Positions 46,799 through 58,159 of a stretch of 64,000 bases of DNA are shown in pieces (the stretch's first letter is position 1; each line of letters starts with the position of its first letter). The notes beneath the pieces are model-generated. The model saw only the letters and a list, made by a program, of their open reading frames with translations, was not told the DNA's origin and ran no database searches. The stretch comes from Aurifilum marmelostoma. Lineage: Eukaryota > Ascomycota > Sordariomycetes > Diaporthales > Cryphonectriaceae. The position numbers were made by a program, and so were the translations under genes. The stretch lies in NCBI GenBank assembly GCA_027559495.1, contig JAMXSV010000010.1:868001-932000 (forward strand), in the 5' to 3' direction.

Positions 46799-49700
46799 GA
46801 GATCAAACCGGATCGGCGTCTTTGTTACCTAGACTCTCCAGACACTTCGCGAATTGCACCTCGCTGTGACCTCGAGCTGGATCACGGCTTGTTTAAAGGT
46901 GCGAGGGAAGTGCGGAAGAGAGAGCCTTGGCTAACGGCGGTCTGGAGGATATAACTGTTGTGCTGCTGCGCGATATGCCAGGTGGTGTGGGCGTTTGCAA
47001 AGTTGCCACTTGGAAGTCAAGGACGCCGATAAGAGTCACGCCGGTCGATGTCGCAAACGAGTCGGTTCTGCAGTCGGACTTTGAGAAAGGCTAAGCTCAG
47101 CGATTGATATTAAGGAGGAGCAAGAGTTGGTAGCAGTTTTCGAGTCGAGGCAGTAGGACACTTGGGGGTTTTTGGCAGGAATAAAGAAGAAGAGGAGGAG
47201 GAGGGTGAATTACGGATTGGTCCTCACGGCACGGGTCATTGACGATATTACGAGACGCCACCGGGAAGGTGCTGCCCGCGCGTCCGGCCAATAGAGGGGT
47301 TAGGTAGCTGAGGTCATTGTGCCGACCAATCAAAAGGCCAGGTTTTACAGTGTGCTACAGCGGGAGGTCCTCCATTAGCTCCCACTCCAGCACACATGAC
47401 GCCTGGAATTCGAAATGACTCGAAATCATGGAAGAGCAGCATCTCAGCTCATCACCTCTTCTTCTCTCGGCACGTGAAAGATCGTGGTCGAAGGAGTGGA
47501 AAGGATATACAGAAGCAGCAGCAGGGCTGATACCCACCTCCCTAGTATAATACATGATGCATGCATGCCAGGGTTGAGAGGTGACAGGCACAGTGGGGTC
47601 TCTGAGTATCATAGGGCCGGCGACTGCATCAAGGCTACTGAATGTATCAATGCGCCCGCTTGACTGATGACTGTCTTTACGCGTTGCTGGTGTTTGCAAA
47701 ATGAAATTTAGATGCTACCTAGGTATACAATATTGCCGAGCTTGTACAATCAAAGCGCACAAGGCGCCCACACAGATAGAGTTGCGGATTGAGCTTGGTG
47801 CTCCCCCAAACTCGTGAACATAGATCATAGATGGTGTCTCCTCATTCGGTAAGTAAATGCTGGAGAGCTGATCTTGCTTCACCCAATCATTAACTAAGCA
47901 TTCAGCACTGCGTAGGCTCCAAAACATTCTCAGATCATCAGCATCACCCAGAAGCTACAGTCACACAACAATGGACAGGTGATACAAGCCCCTGTGCTAT
48001 TGTGTCCAGCATGGTTGTCAGGACAAGGTGTGTCTCCTCAGGAGGAACAAAGTTTGTCTTGGCTACATTGGGAAGGGCAGCACCAGATGTGGTGTAACAG
48101 GTAAGTTCTGTTCACAAACATATACACATGGAAGCTCAGGGTCGAGACCAGACAGCTATAGCTTGAAAAGCACAAAAGTACATAATTATTCGCCTGCATA
48201 GGATCGTCGAAGCATCGTCAAATCTAATCAAGGGAAGTGGCGGTTTATCGATAGCTTATATTTGGTACCCTGCATTGATCAACTTAGCGCTGGTGTCAAG
48301 CAGGTCGTGGGATGCATGCAGGTGGTGGGAGTAGTGGTGACAGACACCATGACTTTGACCGGCTCTTCCTTTGATAGGATGTGCGCACCGTTTCTTATCT
48401 TCCTGGCCGTTTAGAGGCCATACGCATCCGATCACGGCGAAATGAAACCAGCTCCAGTGCTTTGCTACTATGGTACAGCACCCGCAGCGTACCAACCTGA
48501 GCGAGTCTACCCAGGTAGACCTGAGCTTGACTCGAAGTTCAGCTGCTACATAGATCAACCGTTGACCGCTACTACATCCTTGGTCGTAATGTCAAGACCA
48601 TACTGAGCATAATTGAGGATGATGGAGGGATCAAGGCAGGGCTATACCCCAGCATTACCAAAGATCGATATTGATGTGGACTTTGTGAATCTCCAGAAAA
48701 GGGGAGAGGGGGGGGGGAGGCGGATCAGAGAGCACTGGATAAATTGTTGACTGTTGGGAAGCACGCACATTACACCAGGCACTTGTGTACAGATGTACAT
48801 GCTGCGCCAATGTACCTGCTGAAAAGTACATAGCATGCCACTCTCTTAGCATGTACAACGTATCTGAGCTATCCCAAGCCCCCCGTTTCGAGGACGCCGG
48901 CAGGCCGGATAAGATCCCCAACCAGAGGCCTTCGATTACTCGATCACTTGCAGAGAGGAAGAGGGGAATCTGTGGGGCAAGGTGCATACTGCAGCAGAAG
49001 GCGTCTAGATAATGCTAAGTCGTAGCCAGACCAACGCATCTCCGAGGCATCCAATTCGTCTCGAGAGGTTGGAACGGAGGGATCGGCCTGAAAGTATGCG
49101 GATAGACGTGGCTTTGTAGGACCTGGTGTGTCAATGCTACCCTCTGCTCAGGAACCCCCCCTGTACGTATAGGTGGCTGTCGGCTAGGAACCAGGTAGCC
49201 CTGACTCTCGCGGGTGCAGCAGCACCACCACTATGCAGCAGCCCGTCACATCAACACTGCTTTTGCTCCTCCGGTCAACATTTACCTCCTTTTACATGTC
49301 TTGCCCTGACAGATCCGATCTCCTTCTGACGGGGCGGCTATCTTCCAACCGTCTCTCTGAGCTTGTACCATGCTGCCTGTCTCGGCAGACTAGAACCTCA
49401 ACGGATTGGGCCGAGCGCTAATGCGTATCGCAGCGGTACTATCGCATGGTACCGTGTCAGCGTGTGTGCGCAGCTGGAGCGCCTGGTAGACGGTGGCAGC
49501 AGCTTCCATCTCTCACCCTGCGATCGGATGACGAAAGAAGCGCCGGGGTCATCACGAGGCTCCCACCACCCATGACGAGACCTTGATCAGGTCCTGGAGA
49601 CCTCCCATCCACCAGCACCAGACAGCACCACGCCCTGCAACCCTCGAACCCCTGACGGAAACAGTACTCAACCCATCGACACGGGATCGCTCATGGTCAT

Positions 49701-50424
49701 AGGTCCACCCCCGGTAACGCCAGACCCTGTCAGGACCTGCAGTGGATCTCCCCTGCCGACCGTCTTATCGACTAACTCTCCTGCTCTTTATCGACGCCGT
49801 CTTGTGACCTCACTCATCCATCTCAACCTTCTCTCCTGAGAGTTTGCGCCGCCGCCCACCTCAGCTCCCAGGCCCTGTGTCATCGAGAGAGCTCTCGTCC
49901 AGAGGGAAGAGGAGAAGAAGACACCCAGATGAACATCCCAGGTGCACACCTCTCAGGATGTCTGCAACTTACTAGACCTGCATTACAGCGGAGTCTGGTC
50001 AACAAGAGTCATCGTCAAGGACCTTGGTGACTGGACAATCGCATCGCTGCCTGCTCGACCTGCAGGAAACCAACCACACCAGCTAGTTGTGCTTGCAATA
50101 TCCACCTACAGCCCGACAGCCCTCTTTGTGCAGGCACAGAAACCCTTCAAAATCTGCCTTGTCATATCTTGAATCTTTTATCCCCCTCAAAAGTGTAACA
50201 ATGGATGCAGATGTCCGGTGGAATCGAGAGTAAACACTCGCCAATCCCTGCCAGCACCACCGTCACCACCACCAACATCACCACAGCACCACCTCCTCTT
50301 CCGCTCTTGCGCCTCCTCCCAGAGCGCTGGCTTCACATCCGGACCTGCATACGTTCAACATTTTGCCCTGCCGCTCTCAGCCTGACTGCTACACATGCTT
50401 ACTCCGTGAGCATTGGATTTCAGC
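46799..50424. other. 3.6-kb intergenic region, Btb3-like / ATG13
   Basis: No convincing gene on either strand; all open frames are short. It includes the promoters of two divergent genes, several TGTAC-rich segments near 48780-48860, and a G-rich stretch at about 48707-48720. No RNA gene is recognised. Confidence 0.4.
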
Positions 50425-53300
50425 ATGCATCAACATCCAAGACATCCCCCGAGGGTGTCGTCTCCCGCCTCCTCTCCTCAGACCAACCCCATGAGATCCA
50501 ACAATCCTAGGGACGCGGTGGGAGAGCAGGCGAGGACACCTCTGGGGAGCCCGCGGCCAGAAGACTTGAGCCCTTCCGGGAGCAGCGAGCTTGCATCTTC
50601 TGGCCCTAGTCGTGAAAGTGTCAAGAAGCTGGATCAGATCATACAGGTAACCTGTGGCGCAATCGTGGTTGCCTCTTGGCTCGGGCTAACACGGGACAGA
50701 ACTTCTTCCTCAAGGCCGGTTCGATTGTTGCCACCTCCCGTGTCAATACAAAACGCATAGCGGATTCAAAACCAAACAAATGGGTACGTTTGTCTGACCT
50801 GACCTCGACCGCACCGCACCGCACCGCACACCCCATAGGGCTGACATGCAAGTCTAGTTCTCCCTCATAACCGACGAGGTTGAACAATGTCGAGATGAGC
50901 TCCAGATCTGGAAGACTGCCACGAGTTTCGAGAATCCCTTCCCGCCTATGATCATCGAGACCTATCTCGATGCGTCGCAGCTGTCTTCGAGTCAGTGCCT
51001 GGTGTTTCTGGACGACGATGGGAAGAGATGGGATGTGCTCGAGGCCTTGAACCTGCCCGAAGTGAGTGGTGACAGCCCTCCGGGCAAGAGGAGGAACACA
51101 GAGGTCATACTCGAGCGCTGGCGGTTCGAGCTTCACCCCGTCGGGATCGAAGGGGTCCAGGAGTTTAAACATCTTCTCCCCACTATCTACAAGAAGGCCG
51201 TCGTCTACTTTCGGTCGCTTTGGAGCACGGCCAGGCTCTGGCCAGCATTCAAGTTCGCCCTGCAGTCTAGGAAGGAGGGTCGACCCTCTGCACTAGAGGT
51301 GAAGTGCCGCTTCCTGACGGCCGAGAGAGAGACAACGGGTCTTGATCTTCTTCGTCAGCCCCTGGGCGATGCCCGCGACGTCGTGACAGACTACATGTTT
51401 GGAGATCTGGACGTGCCTGCAGGTCGCCTCACTGCCTCGGCTACCTATCGGAATGAGTGCAACTTCAAGCTGGTAGACGCCGAGTCCCTGCTCAGCTCGC
51501 GCTTTACGGCGATCGACGAGAACTTTTTCAAGCCATCTCTACCCCAGAGCAGGGGACACCGTCGCGCCGAATCCTCGACAGAGGTGGGGTCTTTCCCCCT
51601 CTCGACGGCGCGGTAAGGATTCTGAGCTCCAGGATGCACTGCAGACATATGGCAGCCTGTCCACATTCCACGGCGCGGGTCCCATGGGGACCAGTCCCAT
51701 AACCGCCCTCAAGTCCGTGAGACCTGTCGGGTCAGAAACCAGCTCACCCGCTGGCTCTGTACCAGCGAGCATGGAAGACCCGCCCAATTCCCTTCCCATC
51801 CGTCCGTCTCTCCGCGGTAAGGACTCGATAGCAAGGCGTCCTTCGGTGTCCTTCCAGCCCTTTAAAGCAGGGTCACTGTCAGGCTCACCGAAGATCCCCG
51901 AGGGAGAAATCCCTGCATCGCCTGTTACGGCGCAGCGGCAGTCGGGGGTGAGCGCCCTTACCCAGGCCCGAAACCGTACTTCACTTACTGCTGGGATGCC
52001 GGCCTCTCTGAGGGGCGGACCGCCAGCGGTAGACATACCCTCGAGCTCGTCTCCGAGACCCAGCGGCAGCCGGATCAGTAGCAGCTTCAGCCACCGGCGG
52101 AATCGGTTGTCTTTTGGCGGCCAGAGTAGAGGCGGCGACGACGACCAGGCCAGCAGCGGAAGGCAGAGCCTGTCGTCCTCGATAGCACAGCCTGGATCCG
52201 ACCTGCTGGCAGAGGCTGGAGGCCAGGCCAGTTCCGGCTCCTTGAATGCTGACGACGACAATATCTCTGAGTTCCTGAAGCACCTGGACAGCCGGAAGAC
52301 CCTGTCGAGCTTCGAGTCCGCCAAGAAAGGCGAGGCGGCCTCCAAGAGGACAGTCGCACAACTGTCCAAATTCCAGGTCATGCGCGACTCGAACAACGCC
52401 CTGACAGAGTCAATGGCATCATCGATGCAGATGCACCGATCCTCGAGCTCATCGAGCAGACAGCTGACAAGCGTACCTGGGATGGTGGCGCCAGCATCGA
52501 TGTCGGTATCCTCATCTCCCGGCAAACCACTCTCTCCACATACACCACACACCCCAGCCATACCATCACGGCTCAGTGAGAACTCGATCATCGATTACGA
52601 CGCCCAGGCGCAGGCTGCGCGTCGGGCCACACGCGTCGCCCCAGAAGTCTCATCCACAGAAGAGGAGCAGGGAGCGGAAGCCGCGCTCAGCCCCGAGGGT
52701 ACCACGGCGATTGACATCCCGCTGCCGCTGTCGCCCAGGCTGCTGCAGACTAACCGTCGGTCGAGCTCTGTGGCGCAACAGCAGCGCAATCTGGTGGAAG
52801 ACGACGATGGCGAGGCGGCCTTTGGTAGCCGTCGCAGTATCAGCCTCGGCGCAGAACGCGATCCCCCAACGCTCAGCGCGCTGTTCAATATGGAACACGG
52901 CGAGTCGGTCGAGGACACAGCTGCGCTGCAACCTGCTGCTCACATCCGGGCATCTATTGCACCGGGCTCGCCCAGCTCTGCAGATCACGAAAAGGCAACA
53001 TCAGGAAACATGCTCCGCGGCACGCCGACCGACGGCACCCCACGTCTACGGTATAGAAGCACCCGCGGAAGACCAACCCCTCCGCAGTCATCTCGTGGCA
53101 GTTTTGTGGGCGGTCTGAGTGGTCGACATGGTCTGAGTCGCGGTGATAACGAGGCCGACGACGAACCACTTGTCTTTGATATGCAGGTGAGCGATATGGG
53201 TCGCCGGAGCCTCGAAGAGGGGCGCGGCGGTGGTAGCGTCGGAAGCAGCACGAACGAGCGTGGTTACGAGCAGCGCGGCACTTCGAGAAGAGGGTGGTGA
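50425..53300 (+). CDS. ATG13: Autophagy regulator ATG13 (frame broken by one extra base)
   Basis: Regulatory subunit of the Atg1 kinase complex; TORC1 phosphorylates it, and its dephosphorylation starts autophagosome formation. Exons 50425-50646, 50700-50783 and 50858-53300. The HORMA domain occupies about residues 67-325 (KKLDQIIQNFFLKAGSIV, SRVNTKRI, KWFSLITDEVEQCRDEL, RDVVTDYMFGDL). It is followed by a long disordered Ser/Pro-rich region with the conserved DALQTYGSLSTFHGAG and SPITALKSVRP motifs and a C-terminal GRRSLEEGRGG. The frame shifts at 51592-51599 (T3C5). Dropping one base reads through SSTEVGSF/SPSRRRGKDSELQ and gives 915 residues. A 49-nt intron with donor GTGGGG (51583-51631) would also restore frame but would remove the conserved DSELQ and has a poor donor. 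The ATG at 50425 is preferred over an in-frame ATG at 50413 because relatives start MHQ. Confidence 0.92.
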
Positions 53301-54973
53301 GGCTCGTGTCATGGGCATCAGCATCAGCATCAGCATCAACAGCAGCTTCTTCATCATCATCATCATACACGCGTCGGGATTCGAGACTATCTTCCCAGGG
53401 CTTGGCCCCCTGCGATGGGTGGCGGACAGATTGAGCTCTGCAGAAGAAGCTGGCGGACCAGCTAGAATTGGTAGCATTTGCATTACGGCGTTTTCGTGGC
53501 TTGTTCCCTTCCTCCCTCTGGTGAGGGTCCAGATTGCACATATTTCCCCCCCCCTCTTTTATATTACAGGAACAAACATTCTGGATGGCTCCCATGGACG
53601 AGCCTCCTTGTGGTATTTTCTTTCTGGTACGCGGAGCCGCAACAATGCGGGCAAGGACGCTCTCCAACGGCGTTCATATGGATGGATTTGTGCGCTGGGA
53701 TGGGACGCAGATCAATTAGTGCGGTGGTTTAGTACTTGATTTGGGTGCTGTATCTGGGAATTGCGACCGGGGGCGCTGCCGAGGGTCCCAGTGGCCAACG
53801 GTCTCCGTGACCAGGAAGATCAGCATGTCTAGAGACCTTTGTTTGTCCTACTGGTGCCAAAGAAGCGAACAAGATAGCGAGGACTGACCGGAGAAAGGTG
53901 GACAGCCCGGCGCCCTGGGATACAAAGTATCATACTAGGACATAGAAATAGAAGATATGATTTCTTCGTGTGGGTTGATCTGGCTATGTTTGGCGGTGAC
54001 GAAGCTTTTTTCCGCGTGGTGTGGCGGTGCCGATGTCCACAAGCGAGTCTCGTATACAATCCACACCCGCTTTGCCTGCTTCTCCGAGAGCGAAACAGAG
54101 GGTATGCCGCGGTCTGGGTATATTGAATACTGCATGTAGTAAATATGCTGCAGTTCCTACAGTCACCAAAGCATGCAAAAGCCTGTTATTTGTTCGGGTA
54201 TGATGTCGATCGATTTTATAAGTGGCAGTCTTGCATGATGCAAGCAAGCTTATTAAGATACTTGAGAGGTGCAGCCGGGAGAAAGGAAAAAGGACGAAAG
54301 GGAGGGAGGAGGGGGGGGGGGCATTCAGGTACATGAGGTCCGGAACTGTCGACAGTTGACTCTTTACAAGGTGTGGCGCAAGCTGGTACGCAATGCTTAC
54401 TCTGGAACCCGAGGAAGCGACATTGAAACTTGAATGAGTGATGGAGTGAGGCATCCCCTCGTAGCCGGCACTCGGACGGTGGATGCGGGCCACTGACCAC
54501 GCTGTGCGGCTAGGTGGTTTTGGGCCAAGGCCCAGGGCCCAGGGCATGGGAAACAGGGTTTCGCAGCACGTTTATAGTGCTTTACATAGTACGGAAGGTC
54601 CTAATCCTTACACTGGCTTGCACGCGTGCACAGCCGTCCGTCGTCATCGTGCACCCTTGTACGTACCTGCCTTCCTCCAGCCTGAACCAACGCCACAGTC
54701 GATTTGTATGAGGCTCTCGCTCTCTCTCTTGCACCACTCCTCATCAGCACAGGCTACGGCTGCGTAATTCCTCCGTCCCTGAGGTTTATTAACTTGCATC
54801 ACTATCACCCGCCTTTTCCTTACGATTCTACCAACCCCTTCCACAACGAGAACACGATTTCCACACTGCAGAGCGGGACAAGCTCGTATCAGCTCTAAAC
54901 CTCCACCGTCGAAGGATTGCCACAACCCGGCAACATCAGTATCAGCATCTGCCAGAGACTCACGACTGTCATC
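53301..54973. other. Intergenic region, ATG13 / HSE1
   Basis: 1.7 kb containing the ATG13 3' UTR and the HSE1 promoter. CAGCAT and CAT repeats at about 53316-53367 follow the ATG13 stop, and a G-rich run lies at about 54311-54321. No gene is recognised. Confidence 0.45.
53316..53367. repeat. (CATCAG)n / (CAT)n microsatellites
   Basis: Four CATCAG-type units at 53316-53340, then a CAT/TCA run at 53351-53367, in the ATG13 3' flank. Confidence 0.8.
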
Positions 54974-57659
54974 ATGTTCCGAGCAGCGGCTCCTGGGCCT
55001 TACGATGAGGCCGTCGGTATGTAGTGTTGTTATCAGTCGTCCATCAGCTGAGGGAAAGGGGGCCAAGAACGGGTGCTGACTCTTGGGCGAACCAAACAAT
55101 AGCCAAGGCGACGGACGAGAACCTCACCTCGGAGGACTGGGCCGCCATCATGGAGGTGTGCGACCGCGCATCGAGCGACTCGAACGGTTCTCAACAGGCC
55201 GTCCAGGCCTTGATAAAGCGTCTTGCGCACAGAAACGCCAACGTTCAGTTGTACACACTTGAGGTGAGCAGACACATCAAATTGTGGCGAGACTTCTAGT
55301 CCGCATGCTGGTGCTTTGCTGCTTCGTGCGACGTGATCATAAGCTGACCGCGTCACCCTCACTACCGGCGAACAACAGCTCGCCAACGCCCTCAGCCAGA
55401 ACTGTGGCAAGCCGATGCACCGCGAGCTCTCAAGCCGCGCCTTCACCGATGCCCTTCTCAAGCTCGCCAACGACCGCAACACACATAACCAGGTCAAGGC
55501 CAAGATCATGGAGCGCATGAAGGAGTGGAGTGACATGTTCAGCAAGGATGCCGACCTGGGAATCATGTACGACGCATACTATCGCCTGAAGCAGTCGAAC
55601 CCGCAGCTGCAGCCGCCCTCGGCGCCCCAGAAGACTGGTCTCACGGACCTCGACCGCCAGAAGGAGGAGGAGGAGCTGCAGATCGCCCTGAAGCTGTCCC
55701 TACAGGAGGAGGAGCGCAAGAAGCAGAAGCCTGCGGCAGCCGTCGCAGGGCCCAGCGGGTCCTCGTCGGCGCCCCAGGAGACTGCTGCGCCTGTGCAGCA
55801 ACCCATGCCCTCGGGGACGACGGCCGCCACGGTCAGCCGCGTGCGTGCGCTCTACGACTTTGTGCCGAGCGAGCCTGGTGAGCTCGAGTTCAAGCGCGGA
55901 GATGTGATTGCGGTGCTGGAGAGCGTGTACAAGGACTGGTGGCGGGGCAGCCTCAAGGGCAAGACTGGCATCTTTCCTCTCAACTACGTCGAGAAGCTCA
56001 CGGACCCGACGCCCGAGGAGCTGCAGCGCGAGGCGCAGATGGAGGCCGAGGTGTTCGCCGAGATCAAGAATGTCGAGAAGCTGTTGACCCTGCTGAGCAC
56101 CAACAGCGCCCCGCGCGAGGAGGACAATGAGGAGATCTCCAAGCTGTACCATCAGACGCTGGCCATCCGGCCAAAGCTGATCAAGCTGATCGAGAAGTAC
56201 TCGCAGAAGAAGGGTGAGTCCCAGACCGGGGGATCGCTGGTTCACTATTGGTAAGACAAAGACTTCACAAGAGCTAACACACTTCCCAGAGGACTTTACC
56301 CAACTCAACGAGAAGTTCATCAAGGCACGGAGAGATTATGAGGCCTTGCTCGAGTCCTCCATGGCACACCCACCACAGCCCACATACCAGCAATACGCGA
56401 TGCGACCAGCGATACCTCAGGGGTATGGCGGTCCATCGGGTCCCAGCTATCCCACACCAGGGCCTCAAGATGCGCAGGGATATGGAGCGCCGACGCCAGG
56501 ACCAGGTTATGCTCCTCAGCAAGCGCCGCAAGATCCTCAGAGATTTTATACTCCCGCACCCGCTCAAGGTTAGACCAAGATTTCATTAGAATGTATAGAT
56601 CTGTACACCAAGAGGTTGAAGGGGTCCTGACCGAGTTTGAGATGTCACAGAACAACAAATACAGCAACCCCCCCAACAGCATCAGTACACTCCGTATGCT
56701 CCATCTCAACACCCACAGCCCACCCCGTCCCCTGCCTTCCAGAGACCTAGCGGAACGCCTGCACCATTCTATGTGGCGGGCGCGGAGGTGCCTGCATCGC
56801 AGCAGCAGAGCTATCCACCGAGGGACCAGGACGGTCGTGTGCCCTCGGATGGCAATGCGCAGATTGATCCTATCCAGTAAGTCTTGAAAGTTTGCCGCCG
56901 TCTCGGACTGTAGCATCTGCAAGTCCGAGGCGGGCGTTGTTGCGCTTTGGAAATGTGAGCTCATGCATGTCTTTCAAGGTGACAAGACATGGACGACGCT
57001 CCTCGTGAGAACCCTTCCTTGCCCTGTGCCCGAAACTAGTTGAACTCTCTTATTTTTTTCATTTCGACTAACCTCAAACCCACAGAAACACCACCTCTCC
57101 ACCTCCAGCAAACCAATACATAGCCTATTCGCGTCCTCCTGTTCCCGGCTCTCAACCTGCAGGTGCCCCTTCAGGTCCAGATAACCAACAAGCACCACGC
57201 CGTCAATCCACCTACGAGGCCCTTCGTCCAGGACCGCAATCACAACAGCCAAACCACCTTGCTTATAACAGACGCCCACAATCCTACGCACCAGGCCTGA
57301 ACACCACTCAGGGCCCTCCCCAGAACGCACCACCCCAGAACCCCCAGGAGCTATCGACGTCCGTCTACGACTCACCTATAGCCCCGCACTACCCGCAGTC
57401 CGCAGCGACGTACTCGAGCTCGGCCTACTCGCCTGATGAGCACACCCCGAGCGCCCCGAGCTACCCTGCGCCGAGTGTGCCGGAGAGCATGCTTCCCGGA
57501 GGAGGTGGCGCGCCGGCGCCTCTGCAGCCCAGCGGTCCGGCTTATGACGCGAGACAGGCGCTCCCAAGTCATGCTGCTGGTGGTGGTGGTGGTGGTGGTG
57601 GTACTGGGGGTGGTGCTGGTGGGTATAAGCCCTACGTCCCGCCCAATCCGGCTTACTAG
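54974..57659 (+). CDS. HSE1: HSE1, ESCRT-0 subunit (STAM/Hse1)
   Basis: With VPS27 it binds ubiquitinated cargo on endosomes and recruits ESCRT-I for multivesicular body sorting. Six exons: 54974-55016, 55103-55263, 55379-56213, 56290-56568, 56651-56876 and 57086-57659, 705 residues. The VHS domain is at about 5-145 (AKATDENLTSEDWAAIMEVCD). A ubiquitin-interacting motif lies at about 163-182 (EEELQIALKLSLQEEE). The SH3 domain is at about 222-275 (RALYDFVPSEPGELEFKRGD, WWRGSLKGKTGIFPLNYV). It is followed by a helical VPS27-binding/GAT-like region (IKNVEKLLTLLS) and a Pro/Gln/Tyr-rich tail. The fifth exon is supported by the continuous QQ-rich frame; the intron before it has the unusual donor GTTAGA. 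The tail ends in a Gly run coded by GGT repeats and VPPNPAY. Confidence 0.94.
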
Positions 57660-58159
57660 GCTGCGTTCGTGTGGCGGTGACAAGGAGTAAGGAGATTGGA
57701 TGCACATAAGGTGGTATTGTTTGTGACGTAGTAAGAGAAGAGGGGGGGGGGGGGGGGGGAGAAGGAGAGCATAAATCAGGGTTCAGCGGGTCATCCCAGC
57801 AAAGATCAAGCCACATTATGACTGCAGTAGAGACTTTGGGCCTCTGCGAATATATGGGAGTGTGCATGACGAATAATGAACATAACGGGTGGATATAGCA
57901 CATTGCGATACCCCGATTTACTTGACTTGCAGCTCATGTTTATGACCCTGGTTCCCGCGATTTCAATCCCTCCTAAACACCCAGTAACAAAGAACGCCAT
58001 CCCGTATCCCATGTGTAATGCGTTATTCTATGCATAACAGCCTCGACAATATCCCGACCAGCCGTCCAACATGTATGTGTTTTCCAGGGAAGGGCGGGAA
58101 AAGAAAAAAAAAAGGTCCGGAAGGCGACCAATCCAACCCACATCGTAAACCTTACCCCA
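57660..58159. other. Convergent 3' region, HSE1 / ULS1-like gene
   Basis: 500 bp between facing stops, with a G17 run at 57743-57759. No gene is recognised. Confidence 0.5.
57743..57759. repeat. G17 homopolymer
   Basis: Seventeen Gs in the HSE1 3' flank. Confidence 0.8.

Noticed and set aside
51583..51631. Intron in ATG13 as the primary explanation of the frame change
   Set aside because: Donor GTGGGG is poor, 49 nt is short and it deletes conserved residues; kept only as an alternative.
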